Below are positions 27,299 through 34,587 of a DNA stretch of 64,000 nt, piece by piece (within the stretch, counting starts at the first letter, position 1; each line of letters begins with the position of its first letter). The translations under genes and the position numbers were made by a program. The DNA is from an uncultured Prevotellaceae bacterium (GTDB lineage Bacteria > Bacteroidota > Bacteroidia > Bacteroidales > Bacteroidaceae). Under the pieces are notes generated by a model that was given only the letters and a program-made list of their open reading frames with translations, was not told the DNA's origin and did no database searches. Location: assembly GCA_902790625.1 (NCBI GenBank), contig CADASP010000017.1:1-64000 (forward strand), written 5' to 3'.

Positions 27299-28569
27299 TA
27301 TTCAAATCGTTTTCCCCAGTAGCTCACCATGCGTTCATAGAGCTTCTGTTCCGACGGCGAGTGCTGGGCGTGCCAGATGCGCTGTTGCTGCAGCTCATCG
27401 GGCAGGTATTGTTGTTGTGTGAAATGTCCTTGGAAATCGTGTGGGTATTTGTATCCGTCGCTGTAGCCCAGCTGCTTCATCAGGCTGGTGGGGGCGTTGC
27501 GCAGATGCAGGGGCACGGGCAGGTTGCCCGTCTGTCGCACGATGGCCAGCGCCTCGTCGATGCCGAGATAGGCCGAGTTGCTCTTGGGCGAGGTGGCTAA
27601 GTAGACGCAGGCCTCGGCCAGTGCGATGCGCGCCTCGGGCCAGCCAATCTTCATCACAGTGTCGAAGGCGGCGTTGGCCAGCAGCAGCGCGTTGGGGTTG
27701 GCCAGTCCGATGTCTTCGGATGCGCTGATGACCATGCGTCGGGCTATGAACTGCGGGTCTTCGCCCCCCTCAATCATGCGTGCCATCCAGTAGAGGGCGG
27801 CGTCGGGGTCGCTGCCGCGGATGCTCTTGATGAAGGCCGAGATGATGTCGTAGTGCATCTCGCCGTCCTTGTCGTAGGCCAGCGGGTTCTGCTGGAGGCA
27901 GGCGACGACAAAGTCGTCGCTTACGGATAAGGGGGTGTCGGGGGAGGATTGGGCCACCAGCTCCAGGATGTTGAGCAGCTTGCGGGCGTCGCCGCCGCTG
28001 TAGCGCAGCAGGGCGCCGGTTTCCTTCAGCTCTATCTGTCGCTCCTTCAGCACGATGTCGGTGGTGATGGCGCGGTGGAGCAGGGCCAGGAGGTCGTCTT
28101 TCTCCAACGGCTTCAGCACGTAGAGCTGGCAGCGCGAGAGCAGTGGGCGGATGACCTCGAACGAGGGGTTTTCGGTGGTGGCGCCGATGAGGGTGACGAT
28201 GCCGCGCTCAACAGCACCCAGCAGCGAGTCCTGCTGCGACTTGGAGAAGCGGTGAATCTCGTCGATGAAGAGGATGGGCGAGGCCTCGTTGAAGAACCGC
28301 CCCTTCTGCGCCTTCTCAATCACGTCGCGCACGTCCTTCACGCCGCTGGTGACGGCCGAGAGGGTGTAGAACGGGGTCTCCAACCGGTGAGCAATGATCT
28401 GTGCCAGCGTGGTCTTGCCCACGCCGGGAGGCCCCCACAGGATGAACGATGATATGCGCCCCGACTCAATCATCCGGCGCAGCACGGCTCCCGGTCCCAC
28501 TAAGTGTTGCTGGCCTATATAGTCGTCGAGGGTGCGAGGACGCAGTCTTTCAGCTAATGGTTGTGACAT
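27298..28569 (-). CDS. rarA: Replication-associated recombination protein A (MgsA/RarA AAA+ ATPase)
   Basis: A 423-residue AAA+ protein acting at stalled replication forks. Marks are PLAERLRPRTLDDYIGQQHL at the N-terminus, Walker A WGPPGVGKTT (about 45-54), Walker B ILFIDEIHRF, sensor 1 IGATTENPSFEV, SGGDARKLLN, and the C-terminal tetramerisation region DPDAALYWMARMIEGGEDP and YPHDFQGHFTQQQYLP. The ATG at 28569 is chosen from the family start MSQPLAERLRP; the frame continues upstream into the divergent ttcA gene but has no homology there. It shares a short promoter region with ttcA. Confidence 0.95.
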   Translation of the reverse strand: MSQPLAERLRPRTLDDYIGQQHLVGPGAVLRRMIESGRISSFILWGPPGVGKTTLAQIIAHRLETPFYTLSAVTSGVKDVRDVIEKAQKGRFFNEASPILFIDEIHRFSKSQQDSLLGAVERGIVTLIGATTENPSFEVIRPLLSRCQLYVLKPLEKDDLLALLHRAITTDIVLKERQIELKETGALLRYSGGDARKLLNILELVAQSSPDTPLSVSDDFVVACLQQNPLAYDKDGEMHYDIISAFIKSIRGSDPDAALYWMARMIEGGEDPQFIARRMVISASEDIGLANPNALLLANAAFDTVMKIGWPEARIALAEACVYLATSPKSNSAYLGIDEALAIVRQTGNLPVPLHLRNAPTSLMKQLGYSDGYKYPHDFQGHFTQQQYLPDELQQQRIWHAQHSPSEQKLYERMVSYWGKRFE

Positions 28570-28589
28570 TATGATGGTGATATGTGGTG

Positions 28590-28648
28590 CAAAGATACAA
28601 ATTTTTCGGCATTTTATGGCAGGGTATGCAGAGAAATTTGTAATTTTG
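28590..28648. promoter_or_regulatory. Divergent promoter region of rarA and ttcA
   Basis: TATCTTTG on the minus strand (28590-28597) serves rarA, and TAATTTTG on the plus strand (28641-28648) serves the ttcA-like gene. Both boxes are preceded by AAATTTG, so the two promoters are near mirror images. The plus transcript would have a leader of only a few bases. Confidence 0.7.
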
Positions 28649-28656
28649 CCCTCGAA

Positions 28657-29388
28657 ATGAGTGAACAGGAACTTCTTTTCCGCAAAATCAACGAACGGTT
28701 TGTGCGGGCCTTTGCCACCTATGGCCTGCTGACCGATGGCGACCACGTGCTGGTGGGGCTGAGTGGCGGCAAGGACTCGCTGCTGCTGACCGAGCTGCTG
28801 GCACGGCGGGCGCGCATCGCCCATCCACGATTCAGCGTGGAGGCGGTGCACGTGCGCATGGAGAATGTGCAGTATGCCACCGACACTGCCTTCCTGCAGC
28901 GCTTCTGCCAGCAGTTGGGCGTGACGCTCCACCTGCTGACCACGCGCTTCCAGGAGTCGCCCACCAAGCCCGCCTGCTTCCTGTGCAGTTGGCATCGGCG
29001 CAAGCAGATTTTCAACCTGGCGCAGCAGATAGGGTGCAACAAGATTGCCCTGGGACATCACCAGGACGACCTGCTGCACACGGCACTGATGAACCTGCTC
29101 TATCAGGGTCGCTTCGGCACGATGCCGGCTCGACTGCAAATGCTGAAGATGCCGCTGCAGATCATCCGCCCGCTCTGCTTGGTGCCCGAGGCGATGATCA
29201 GCCGCTATGCCCAGCTGGCCCAGTATGAGAAACAGCTGAAGCTGTGCCCCTATGAGCACGACACCAACCGCACGTTTGCCCGCCATCTGTTCGAAGAGGC
29301 TGAAAGAGCCAACCCCGAGGTGCGCTATTCGCTGTGGAATGCGCTGGAACGTGAGGGGAAACTCATAGAAGATGCTACTCAGGAGTGA
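28657..29388 (+). CDS. TtcA/TilS-type PP-loop tRNA 2-thiolation protein
   Basis: A 243-residue ATP-pyrophosphatase of the TtcA group, which thiolates tRNA cytidine 32 through an adenylated intermediate. The PP-loop is GLSGGKDS (residues 34-41), and the CxxC pair C107-C110 (KPACFLCSWHRRK) fits the iron-sulfur or persulfide cysteines of the group; GHHQDDLLHTALMNLLYQG is the second conserved segment. A downstream cysteine pair is not evident, so the protein is somewhat shorter than E. coli TtcA. The ATG at 28657 follows a -7 box by 8 nt, ruling out the longer frame from 28582. Confidence 0.85.
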   Translation: MSEQELLFRKINERFVRAFATYGLLTDGDHVLVGLSGGKDSLLLTELLARRARIAHPRFSVEAVHVRMENVQYATDTAFLQRFCQQLGVTLHLLTTRFQESPTKPACFLCSWHRRKQIFNLAQQIGCNKIALGHHQDDLLHTALMNLLYQGRFGTMPARLQMLKMPLQIIRPLCLVPEAMISRYAQLAQYEKQLKLCPYEHDTNRTFARHLFEEAERANPEVRYSLWNALEREGKLIEDATQE

Positions 29389-29430
29389 GGATGAAAGCAA
29401 AGGGGTACGCCCTGCCAAAAATGGAGCGCG

Positions 29431-29503
29431 ACTTTTTGGAAAAAGTCAACGCCTTTTTCCAAAAAGTCAACGCTTTTTTTCAAAAAGTCAACGCCAAATT
29501 TTC
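29431..29503. repeat. Three tandem copies of AAAAAGTCAACGC (GTCAACGCC family)
   Basis: Copies at 29440-29452, 29461-29473 and 29482-29494; the last continues as CAAATTTT as in the other loci. The GGAAAAAG...CTTTTTCC and CGACTTTTTGG segments can fold back. Lies between the convergent ttcA-like and dnaA genes. Confidence 0.85.
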
Positions 29504-29561
29504 ACGAACGATAGCCACATCCTGCTCGGTGCTTGCTGCAGGCTGCTAAGCGATGGCTTCG

Positions 29562-30971
29562 TTACTGTTTCAGCTTGAACGAGCGCTCTATGCTGTCGAG
29601 CTCTTCAAAGAAAGCCTTGTCGACCTTTAGCCGCTGCTCCACGGCTGAACAGCTGTGCAGCACGGTGCTGTGGTCGCGCCCCCCAATGAGCTGTCCGATG
29701 CGCGAGGCGGGCATCTTGGTGTATTTCTGTGCCAGGTACATGCTGATTTGGCGCACCTGCACATACTCGCGCTTGCGGCTCTTGCTGAACACGTTTTGCT
29801 GGGTGACGCCAAAGTGCTGGCACACCTTCTCCAAGATGTCGTCGATGGTGAGTGGCTTGTTGTCGACCTTCACAGCCCGCTTGATGATGCGCTCGGCCAG
29901 GTGCATGTCGATGGCAGAATTGTAGACGATGGAGTAGGCCATGAGCGAGTTGACCACGCCTTCCAGGTCGCGCACGCTGCCATTGGCCGTATGGGCGATG
30001 TAGTTGATGACGTCGGCAGGAATCTTCAGTCCGTCGTGGCGGCACTTGGCATTGAGAATGTCGACACAAAGCTGCACGTTGGGCTTCTCCAACTCGGCGA
30101 TGAGGCCACACGAGAAGCGGGTGAGCAGACGGTCCTTCACACCGTCGAGGTCGACGGGTGGGCGGTCGCTGGCCAGGATGATCTGCTTGCCCAAGCGGAA
30201 GAGGTGGTCGAAGATGTGGAAGAAGGTGTCGAGGGTGCGTGGCGAGGTGGCCCACTCCTGGATGTCGTCGACAATGAGCATGTCGATGCTCTGGTAGAAG
30301 TTGATGAAGTCGTTGGTGGTGTTCTGCCGCACGGCATCGGTGTATTGCACCTGGAACAACCGTGCCGACACGTAGAGCACGCGGCGCTGGGGATAGCGGC
30401 TCTTGCACTCCACACCAATGGCATTGATGAGGTGTGTCTTGCCGCAGCCTGAGGGGCCGAAGACGAAGAGGGGGTTGAAGGTGGACTTGCCCGGATGCTC
30501 GGCAATGGTGATGCCAACGGTGCGCGGCAGCTTGTTGGAGTCGCCTTCAATAAAAGTCTTGAAGGTCTTCTTAGGGTCGAGCTGTGGGTTGAGCTGCTGT
30601 GGAACGGCGGCGTCGAGCACCGTGGGCGACTGGTTGGCGCGAGTGGTGGGCTGGGGGCTGTCGACGGTGGCGGGCTCTTCGCCCTCCACCACCTGCACCT
30701 GCCCGTTCTCGCGGTCTACGACGAGGCGGTACTTCAGTTTGGCGTTCTCGGCAAAGCTCTTGTTGAGCGACCAAGCCATCAGACGCACGTAGTACTGCTC
30801 CAAATACTCGTAGATGTACGGGCTTGGAACTTGCACCAGCACTGTCTTCTGCTCTTCGTCGTAGCTTTCGAAGACAATGGGCTCGAACCACGTTTTATAT
30901 ATTTGCTCTGTGACGTTCTGCCTGATGAGGTGTAGGCAGTGCTGCCATTGAGCCTGATGACTTTGCTGCAT
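29562..30971 (-). CDS. dnaA: Chromosomal replication initiator DnaA
   Basis: A 469-residue AAA+ initiator. Domain I (QHCLHLIRQNVTEQIYKTWF) is followed by a linker (about 90-125), then domain III with Walker A FGPSGCGKTHL (about 170), Walker B LIVDDIQEW, sensor motif SDRPPVDLDGVKDRLLTRF and domain IV with the DnaA-box-reading helix-turn-helix ending in GGRDHSTVLHSC. The DnaA signature is complete. No dnaN, recF or cluster of TTATNCACA boxes is adjacent, which is common in Bacteroidetes where oriC is not next to dnaA. Confidence 0.97.
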   Translation of the reverse strand: MQQSHQAQWQHCLHLIRQNVTEQIYKTWFEPIVFESYDEEQKTVLVQVPSPYIYEYLEQYYVRLMAWSLNKSFAENAKLKYRLVVDRENGQVQVVEGEEPATVDSPQPTTRANQSPTVLDAAVPQQLNPQLDPKKTFKTFIEGDSNKLPRTVGITIAEHPGKSTFNPLFVFGPSGCGKTHLINAIGVECKSRYPQRRVLYVSARLFQVQYTDAVRQNTTNDFINFYQSIDMLIVDDIQEWATSPRTLDTFFHIFDHLFRLGKQIILASDRPPVDLDGVKDRLLTRFSCGLIAELEKPNVQLCVDILNAKCRHDGLKIPADVINYIAHTANGSVRDLEGVVNSLMAYSIVYNSAIDMHLAERIIKRAVKVDNKPLTIDDILEKVCQHFGVTQQNVFSKSRKREYVQVRQISMYLAQKYTKMPASRIGQLIGGRDHSTVLHSCSAVEQRLKVDKAFFEELDSIERSFKLKQ

Positions 30972-31013
30972 CTGGGCGTTTTAGATTACTTTTGTGAGTG
31001 CAAAGTTCGTAAA

Positions 31014-31044
31014 AAAAACCGACCCTTGCAAATTGTCGGTTTTT
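31014..31044. terminator. Bidirectional intrinsic terminator after the MCE/MlaD gene
   Basis: AAAAACCGAC (31014-31023) pairs with GTCGGTTTTT (31035-31044), with A and T runs on the two sides. It would end the leftward folB-amidase-MCE transcript upstream of dnaA. The remaining 31045-31214 holds nothing recognisable. Confidence 0.8.
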
Positions 31045-31214
31045 ACCCCTTGTGTTTACAGCGCTTGTAACTTTCTATTCCTTGGCCGTTTAGCGTGTTT
31101 CACGTTTTTTAGTGCTTGAAGGCTATTGCAAAAATGCAACTATTTGCTATTTCACGGAATTAGGATAGGCTGAATCGGCGTTGCGGCAAGGTTTTTATTT
31201 AGACAAAATTAAAA

Positions 31215-32117
31215 TTACTTACTTTTTTTCCCAAAAACTGAGACGTTGATATAGCGCCGGGGATGGTTCTTGAAGTCAACCAGCAGTGAATCAACGTCGC
31301 GCATGGTTGTTGTGATGTTTTGGTAGAGCTGGGCATCGTTAAGTAGCATTCCCACAGAGCCTTTTGGGCTGTTGAGGGCTGCCGTCACCTGTTGTACGCT
31401 GGCCAAGGCGTCGTCGACGCGCTTCATGGTGGTGCTGAGGTCGAGCTGTGCCAGATTGCCAGTCAGCGTCTCGGTGTTGTCCAGCACTCCTTCGGCCTTG
31501 CCCAGCATCTTCGGCAGCTGCCGGTTGAGCTGCGCGGTGAGCTGGTTGAGCTGACGTGCTGTGGTGCCCAGGCTGGCTGTGAGCTGCTGTGCGTTGTGCA
31601 CCGTCCCAGCCAAGGCGGGGTCGGCGGCGAGGGCATTCAGGCTGTTCAGGATGGAGTCGAGCTTGGGCAGCATCTGCTCCACCTGGGGCAGCATTTCGGC
31701 GGCTTTGCTCATCAGTCCGGCCTGCATGGCACCGCTGATGGTGTCGCCCGTGGCCAGCAGTCGTCCCTCGGCGGGTCCGAAGCGCAGTTCAAGCTTGACG
31801 TTGCCCAGGAAGTCGCTCACGATTTCGGCGTGGGAGCCCTCGCGCAGTTGCAGCTGTGGCGACAGCTCAACGGCAGCGACGATGTGGTCGGGGCGGCTGT
31901 AGTCGTAGTCGATGCGCTGCACCACGCCCACCCGGTAGCCATTGGCATAGACGGGGCTTGACGATGAGAGTCCGCTGACATCGTTGAAACATACGTAGTA
32001 GACATCGTTTGACGAGAAGAGCGACATGCCCTTCAGAAACTGCATTCCTATGAACAGCACCACGATGGCCACGATGGCCACCAGTGCGATGTTGACTTCC
32101 TTGGTGAAGAATTTCAT
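31215..32117 (-). CDS. MCE/MlaD-family lipid-transport substrate-binding protein
   Basis: A 300-residue periplasmic protein anchored by one N-terminal helix (VNIALVAIVAIVVLFIGMQF). The MCE domain follows (about 36-115): YYVCFNDVSGLSSSSPVYAN, GYRVGVVQRIDYD, HAEIVSDFLGNVKLEL. The C-terminal half is a long helical region (about 130-260, LPQVEQMLPKLDSILNSLN and heptad-like Leu/Gln-rich stretches). It is likely the substrate-binding part of a phospholipid transporter, but the ATPase and permease partners are not adjacent. It starts 34 nt downstream of the amidase gene. Confidence 0.88.
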   Translation of the reverse strand: MKFFTKEVNIALVAIVAIVVLFIGMQFLKGMSLFSSNDVYYVCFNDVSGLSSSSPVYANGYRVGVVQRIDYDYSRPDHIVAAVELSPQLQLREGSHAEIVSDFLGNVKLELRFGPAEGRLLATGDTISGAMQAGLMSKAAEMLPQVEQMLPKLDSILNSLNALAADPALAGTVHNAQQLTASLGTTARQLNQLTAQLNRQLPKMLGKAEGVLDNTETLTGNLAQLDLSTTMKRVDDALASVQQVTAALNSPKGSVGMLLNDAQLYQNITTTMRDVDSLLVDFKNHPRRYINVSVFGKKSK

Positions 32118-32151
32118 GACGTTGGTAAGATATTGTCTTTATTGTTGTTTA

Positions 32152-33384
32152 CTATCTGATGTTGTTTCGTAGCTTAAACTCTCTCAGGGCTTCGGCGGCA
32201 TCGACGCGCTCCCCATTCTTGAAGGCGATGATGAACGCCTGCGGGAATTTGGCGAGTAGCCCTTTGCGCAAGCGATAGATGGCGTTGTAGTCGGCAGAGG
32301 CCCCCACGGTGTATTTCCACATCTTTCCCTCCTTGTAGCAGTCCACGTCTTGCAGGCCTTTCAGCTGTCGGCTGTTGGCGGGCAGCTTCTTGTCGCTGGC
32401 AAGTATCTGCACCTTGAAGATGGGCAGGGCTGTGGCTTCGGCATCGTTTCCGCTATCCTTGGCCTCTTCCTGTGGGGTGGGGGGAGCTTCTGGCTCGATG
32501 GTGGCATCGGCCTTGTCAGTCTTTTCCGGCGTAGGAGGTTGCTGGGGCTGTGGCTGCTGGGTAGGGGTGGGTTGTGGCTGCTTTTTGTTCTTGTAGGCCA
32601 CGAAGGCTTGGTAGATGCCTTTGCCCATGGCATCAACGTTGGTGGCGTTGGTGAGGTATTTGGCCTCAGAGGCAGTTGTGATATAACCCAGCTCGATAAG
32701 GCAGGCGGGCATCGACGTCTCGCGCAGCACCAAGAAGGCATCCTGCTTCACGCCCTTGTTGGGGCGCCCGGCGGTGGCGCACACGTTCTTCTGGATGAGC
32801 TGTGCCAGCTCCACGCTCTCGGCCATGTTGGCCTCGTTCACCATGTCGAAGATGATGTAGCTCTCGGGCGACTTGGGGTCGAAACCAGCGTAGTGCTGCT
32901 TGTAGTCGCTCTCGATGAGGATGACCTCGTTCTCGCGCATGGCAGCGCTCAGCTTCTCGCTGCTGCGGCGCATGCCCATGGTGTAGGTCTCCATGCCGGT
33001 GATGGCCTTGCGGCTCTCCACCGAGTTGGTGTGGATGGAGATGAACACGTCGGCCTTGTTGCGGTTGGCGATGGCGGCTCGCTCGTGCAGAGGGATGAAC
33101 ACATCGGTCTTGCGGGTATAGATGACCTTCACGTCGGGGCAGTTGCGCTCCACGTAGCGGCCGAATGCCAGCGCCACGTTCAGGTTGATGCTCTTCTCCT
33201 TGGCTCCATTGGCACAGGCACCGCCATCCTTCCCGCCGTGTCCGGCATCAATCACCAGTGTGAACTTGTGCTTGTCGGCAGCGGTGGCAGAAAATGGCAG
33301 AAGGAAGACAAAGAGAGCCACCAACGCACACGTCAGCAGACTCGTGGCATTCCTAAAGATATAATCGTTGTAGCTCTTCATCAT
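32152..33384 (-). CDS. Secreted N-acetylmuramoyl-L-alanine amidase (Amidase_3)
   Basis: A 410-residue cell-wall hydrolase with a signal peptide (about 1-36, ALVALFVFLLPFSATA). The Amidase_3 catalytic domain (about 40-260) shows TLVIDAGHGGKDGGACANGA (zinc histidine), RTKTDVFIPLHERAAIAN-like strand, DVFISIHTNSVES (second zinc histidine) and PACLIELGYITTASEAKYL (catalytic glutamate). A proline/glutamine-rich linker (about 265-315) leads to a C-terminal SPOR-like region (FKVQILASDKKLPANSRQLK to the end). It should cleave MurNAc-Ala bonds during cell separation. Confidence 0.93.
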   Translation of the reverse strand: MMKSYNDYIFRNATSLLTCALVALFVFLLPFSATAADKHKFTLVIDAGHGGKDGGACANGAKEKSINLNVALAFGRYVERNCPDVKVIYTRKTDVFIPLHERAAIANRNKADVFISIHTNSVESRKAITGMETYTMGMRRSSEKLSAAMRENEVILIESDYKQHYAGFDPKSPESYIIFDMVNEANMAESVELAQLIQKNVCATAGRPNKGVKQDAFLVLRETSMPACLIELGYITTASEAKYLTNATNVDAMGKGIYQAFVAYKNKKQPQPTPTQQPQPQQPPTPEKTDKADATIEPEAPPTPQEEAKDSGNDAEATALPIFKVQILASDKKLPANSRQLKGLQDVDCYKEGKMWKYTVGASADYNAIYRLRKGLLAKFPQAFIIAFKNGERVDAAEALREFKLRNNIR

Positions 33385-33410
33385 TCAGATTGTCTATTAA
33401 CACTCGTCTC

Positions 33411-33782
33411 TCAGCCCTTCACAAAACCCACCTCCACCCCAGCGCCGTCGCAATCGGCACCCATGGGAGGGTTCAGCTTAGTCAGCTTCAGCTCAACGGC
33501 CGTTGCCTCTTTGAACTGTGCGAAGATGGCCTCGCCAATGCGTGCGGCCACATGCTCGAGCAGAGCCGAGGGGATGAGCATCTGCTCCCTCACCGTCTGC
33601 AGCAGCTCGGCATAGTTCAGCGTGTGGGCCACATCGTCGCTTGCGCATGCACGCGATATATTATAATGTACGCGCAAGCAGAGGTCGAAGTAGGCTCCCA
33701 CGGTGCGCTCCTGCGGCATCACGCCATGGTGGGCGTACATGCGCAGGTGGTCGATGAAGATGGTGCTGCGCTCGATGGTCAT
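33411..33782 (-). CDS. folB: Dihydroneopterin aldolase
   Basis: A 123-residue FolB-family enzyme of folate synthesis that cleaves dihydroneopterin to 6-hydroxymethyl-dihydropterin. Motifs are IDHLRMYAHHGVMPQER at the start, TLNYAELLQTVRE, LIPSALLEHVAARIGEAI with the catalytic region, and VELKLTKLNPPMGADCDG near the end, matching the family length of about 120. It overlaps the upstream NrdJ-like gene by 4 nt (ATGA), indicating translational coupling. Confidence 0.93.
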   Translation of the reverse strand: MTIERSTIFIDHLRMYAHHGVMPQERTVGAYFDLCLRVHYNISRACASDDVAHTLNYAELLQTVREQMLIPSALLEHVAARIGEAIFAQFKEATAVELKLTKLNPPMGADCDGAGVEVGFVKG

Positions 33783-34483
33783 GGCTGTTCGGTGATGTCG
33801 GCAGCGTCGGGCGATTCCGTCTTGTCGCCTTGTCCGGGCAAGTATTTCTTCAGTGCTCGCTCCACGCCGTTCTTCCAGGTGTTGATGCTCTCGTCGTTGA
33901 GCGACAGCGAAGCCACCAGCTTGATGACGTGGCCTATGGGCATGCCGTAGCGCAGCACGCCAGAGATGAGCTTGGCATAGTTCCAGTATTCGGGGTTGAA
34001 CTTCTCGTTGATGCCCTCTACGGTAATCTTGTAGCCGCGTGTGTTCTCGAATTGAAAATCATAGCGCTTGGTGCCGTCGTTGTTCACCTGCTTCACGATT
34101 TTGCCTTTGCTCACCGACTTGGGCAGCAGGATGCCTTCCTCCTCGTCTTGCAGTCCGGTGAATATCTCGTAGGGGTATCCGTCGAGCAGTCCCACCAGTG
34201 CCACCCACTTCTCCTTGTTGTTCTGAAATCGCACCACGTCGCACTCCAGCACGGTGGGCCTCACCTCGGTCACCTGTGCGGTGGCCTTGAAGGCCGATGT
34301 GTTCTCAGGCTCTATCAGGGCCAGATGGCCCAGCAGGCGCAGCACCTGCTGCTTGCCCACGGCATCGGTGGCCACTGCGGCATCGATGTTCGAAAGCTTT
34401 TCGGCCAATTTCTGTGCGCCTCCATAGCAGTTGAGCCATGTCTGGGCCAACTCTTCGCGTGTGCTTGCTATTTGTCTTTCCAT
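33779..34483 (-). CDS. Standalone C-terminal module of class II (B12-dependent) ribonucleotide reductase
   Basis: Residues about 75-210 match the tail of Bacteroidetes NrdJ: RPTVLECDVVRFQNNKEKW, LLDGYPYEIFTG, EEGILLPKSVSKGKI, YDFQFENTRGYKITVEG, NPEYWNYAKLISGVLRYGMP and ESINTWKNGVERALKKYL. The catalytic barrel, the cysteine pair and the terminal zinc-ribbon of NrdJ (about 600 residues) are missing. The first 75 residues are an unrelated helical segment. The start is supported by a -7 box at 34513-34520, so this seems a real gene rather than a truncation. Its role is unknown; it could bind a nucleotide reductase or act as a regulator. It is coupled to folB. Confidence 0.75.
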   Translation of the reverse strand: MERQIASTREELAQTWLNCYGGAQKLAEKLSNIDAAVATDAVGKQQVLRLLGHLALIEPENTSAFKATAQVTEVRPTVLECDVVRFQNNKEKWVALVGLLDGYPYEIFTGLQDEEEGILLPKSVSKGKIVKQVNNDGTKRYDFQFENTRGYKITVEGINEKFNPEYWNYAKLISGVLRYGMPIGHVIKLVASLSLNDESINTWKNGVERALKKYLPGQGDKTESPDAADITEQP

Positions 34484-34512
34484 GAAATGTCGGGTTTATC
34501 GCAATTCTGCTG

Positions 34513-34572
34513 CAAAATTACGAAAAAAGTGGCATTTATGGGCCTTCGAAAGGAATTTTTTTTGTACTTTTG
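34513..34572. promoter_or_regulatory. Divergent -7 boxes between the NrdJ-tail gene and the M6 protease
   Basis: TAATTTTG on the minus strand (34513-34520) for the NrdJ-tail gene and TACTTTTG on the plus strand (34565-34572) for the M6 protease, 15 nt before its ATG. Confidence 0.65.
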
Positions 34573-34587
34573 CAGTCAATTTTATAG

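Noticed and set aside
28570..29418. N-terminal extension of rarA back to 29418
   Set aside because: It is antisense to the ttcA-like gene and lacks homology; the family start and a -7 box support the ATG at 28569.
30972..31214. oriC next to dnaA
   Set aside because: No cluster of DnaA boxes or AT-rich unwinding region was seen; only a terminator.
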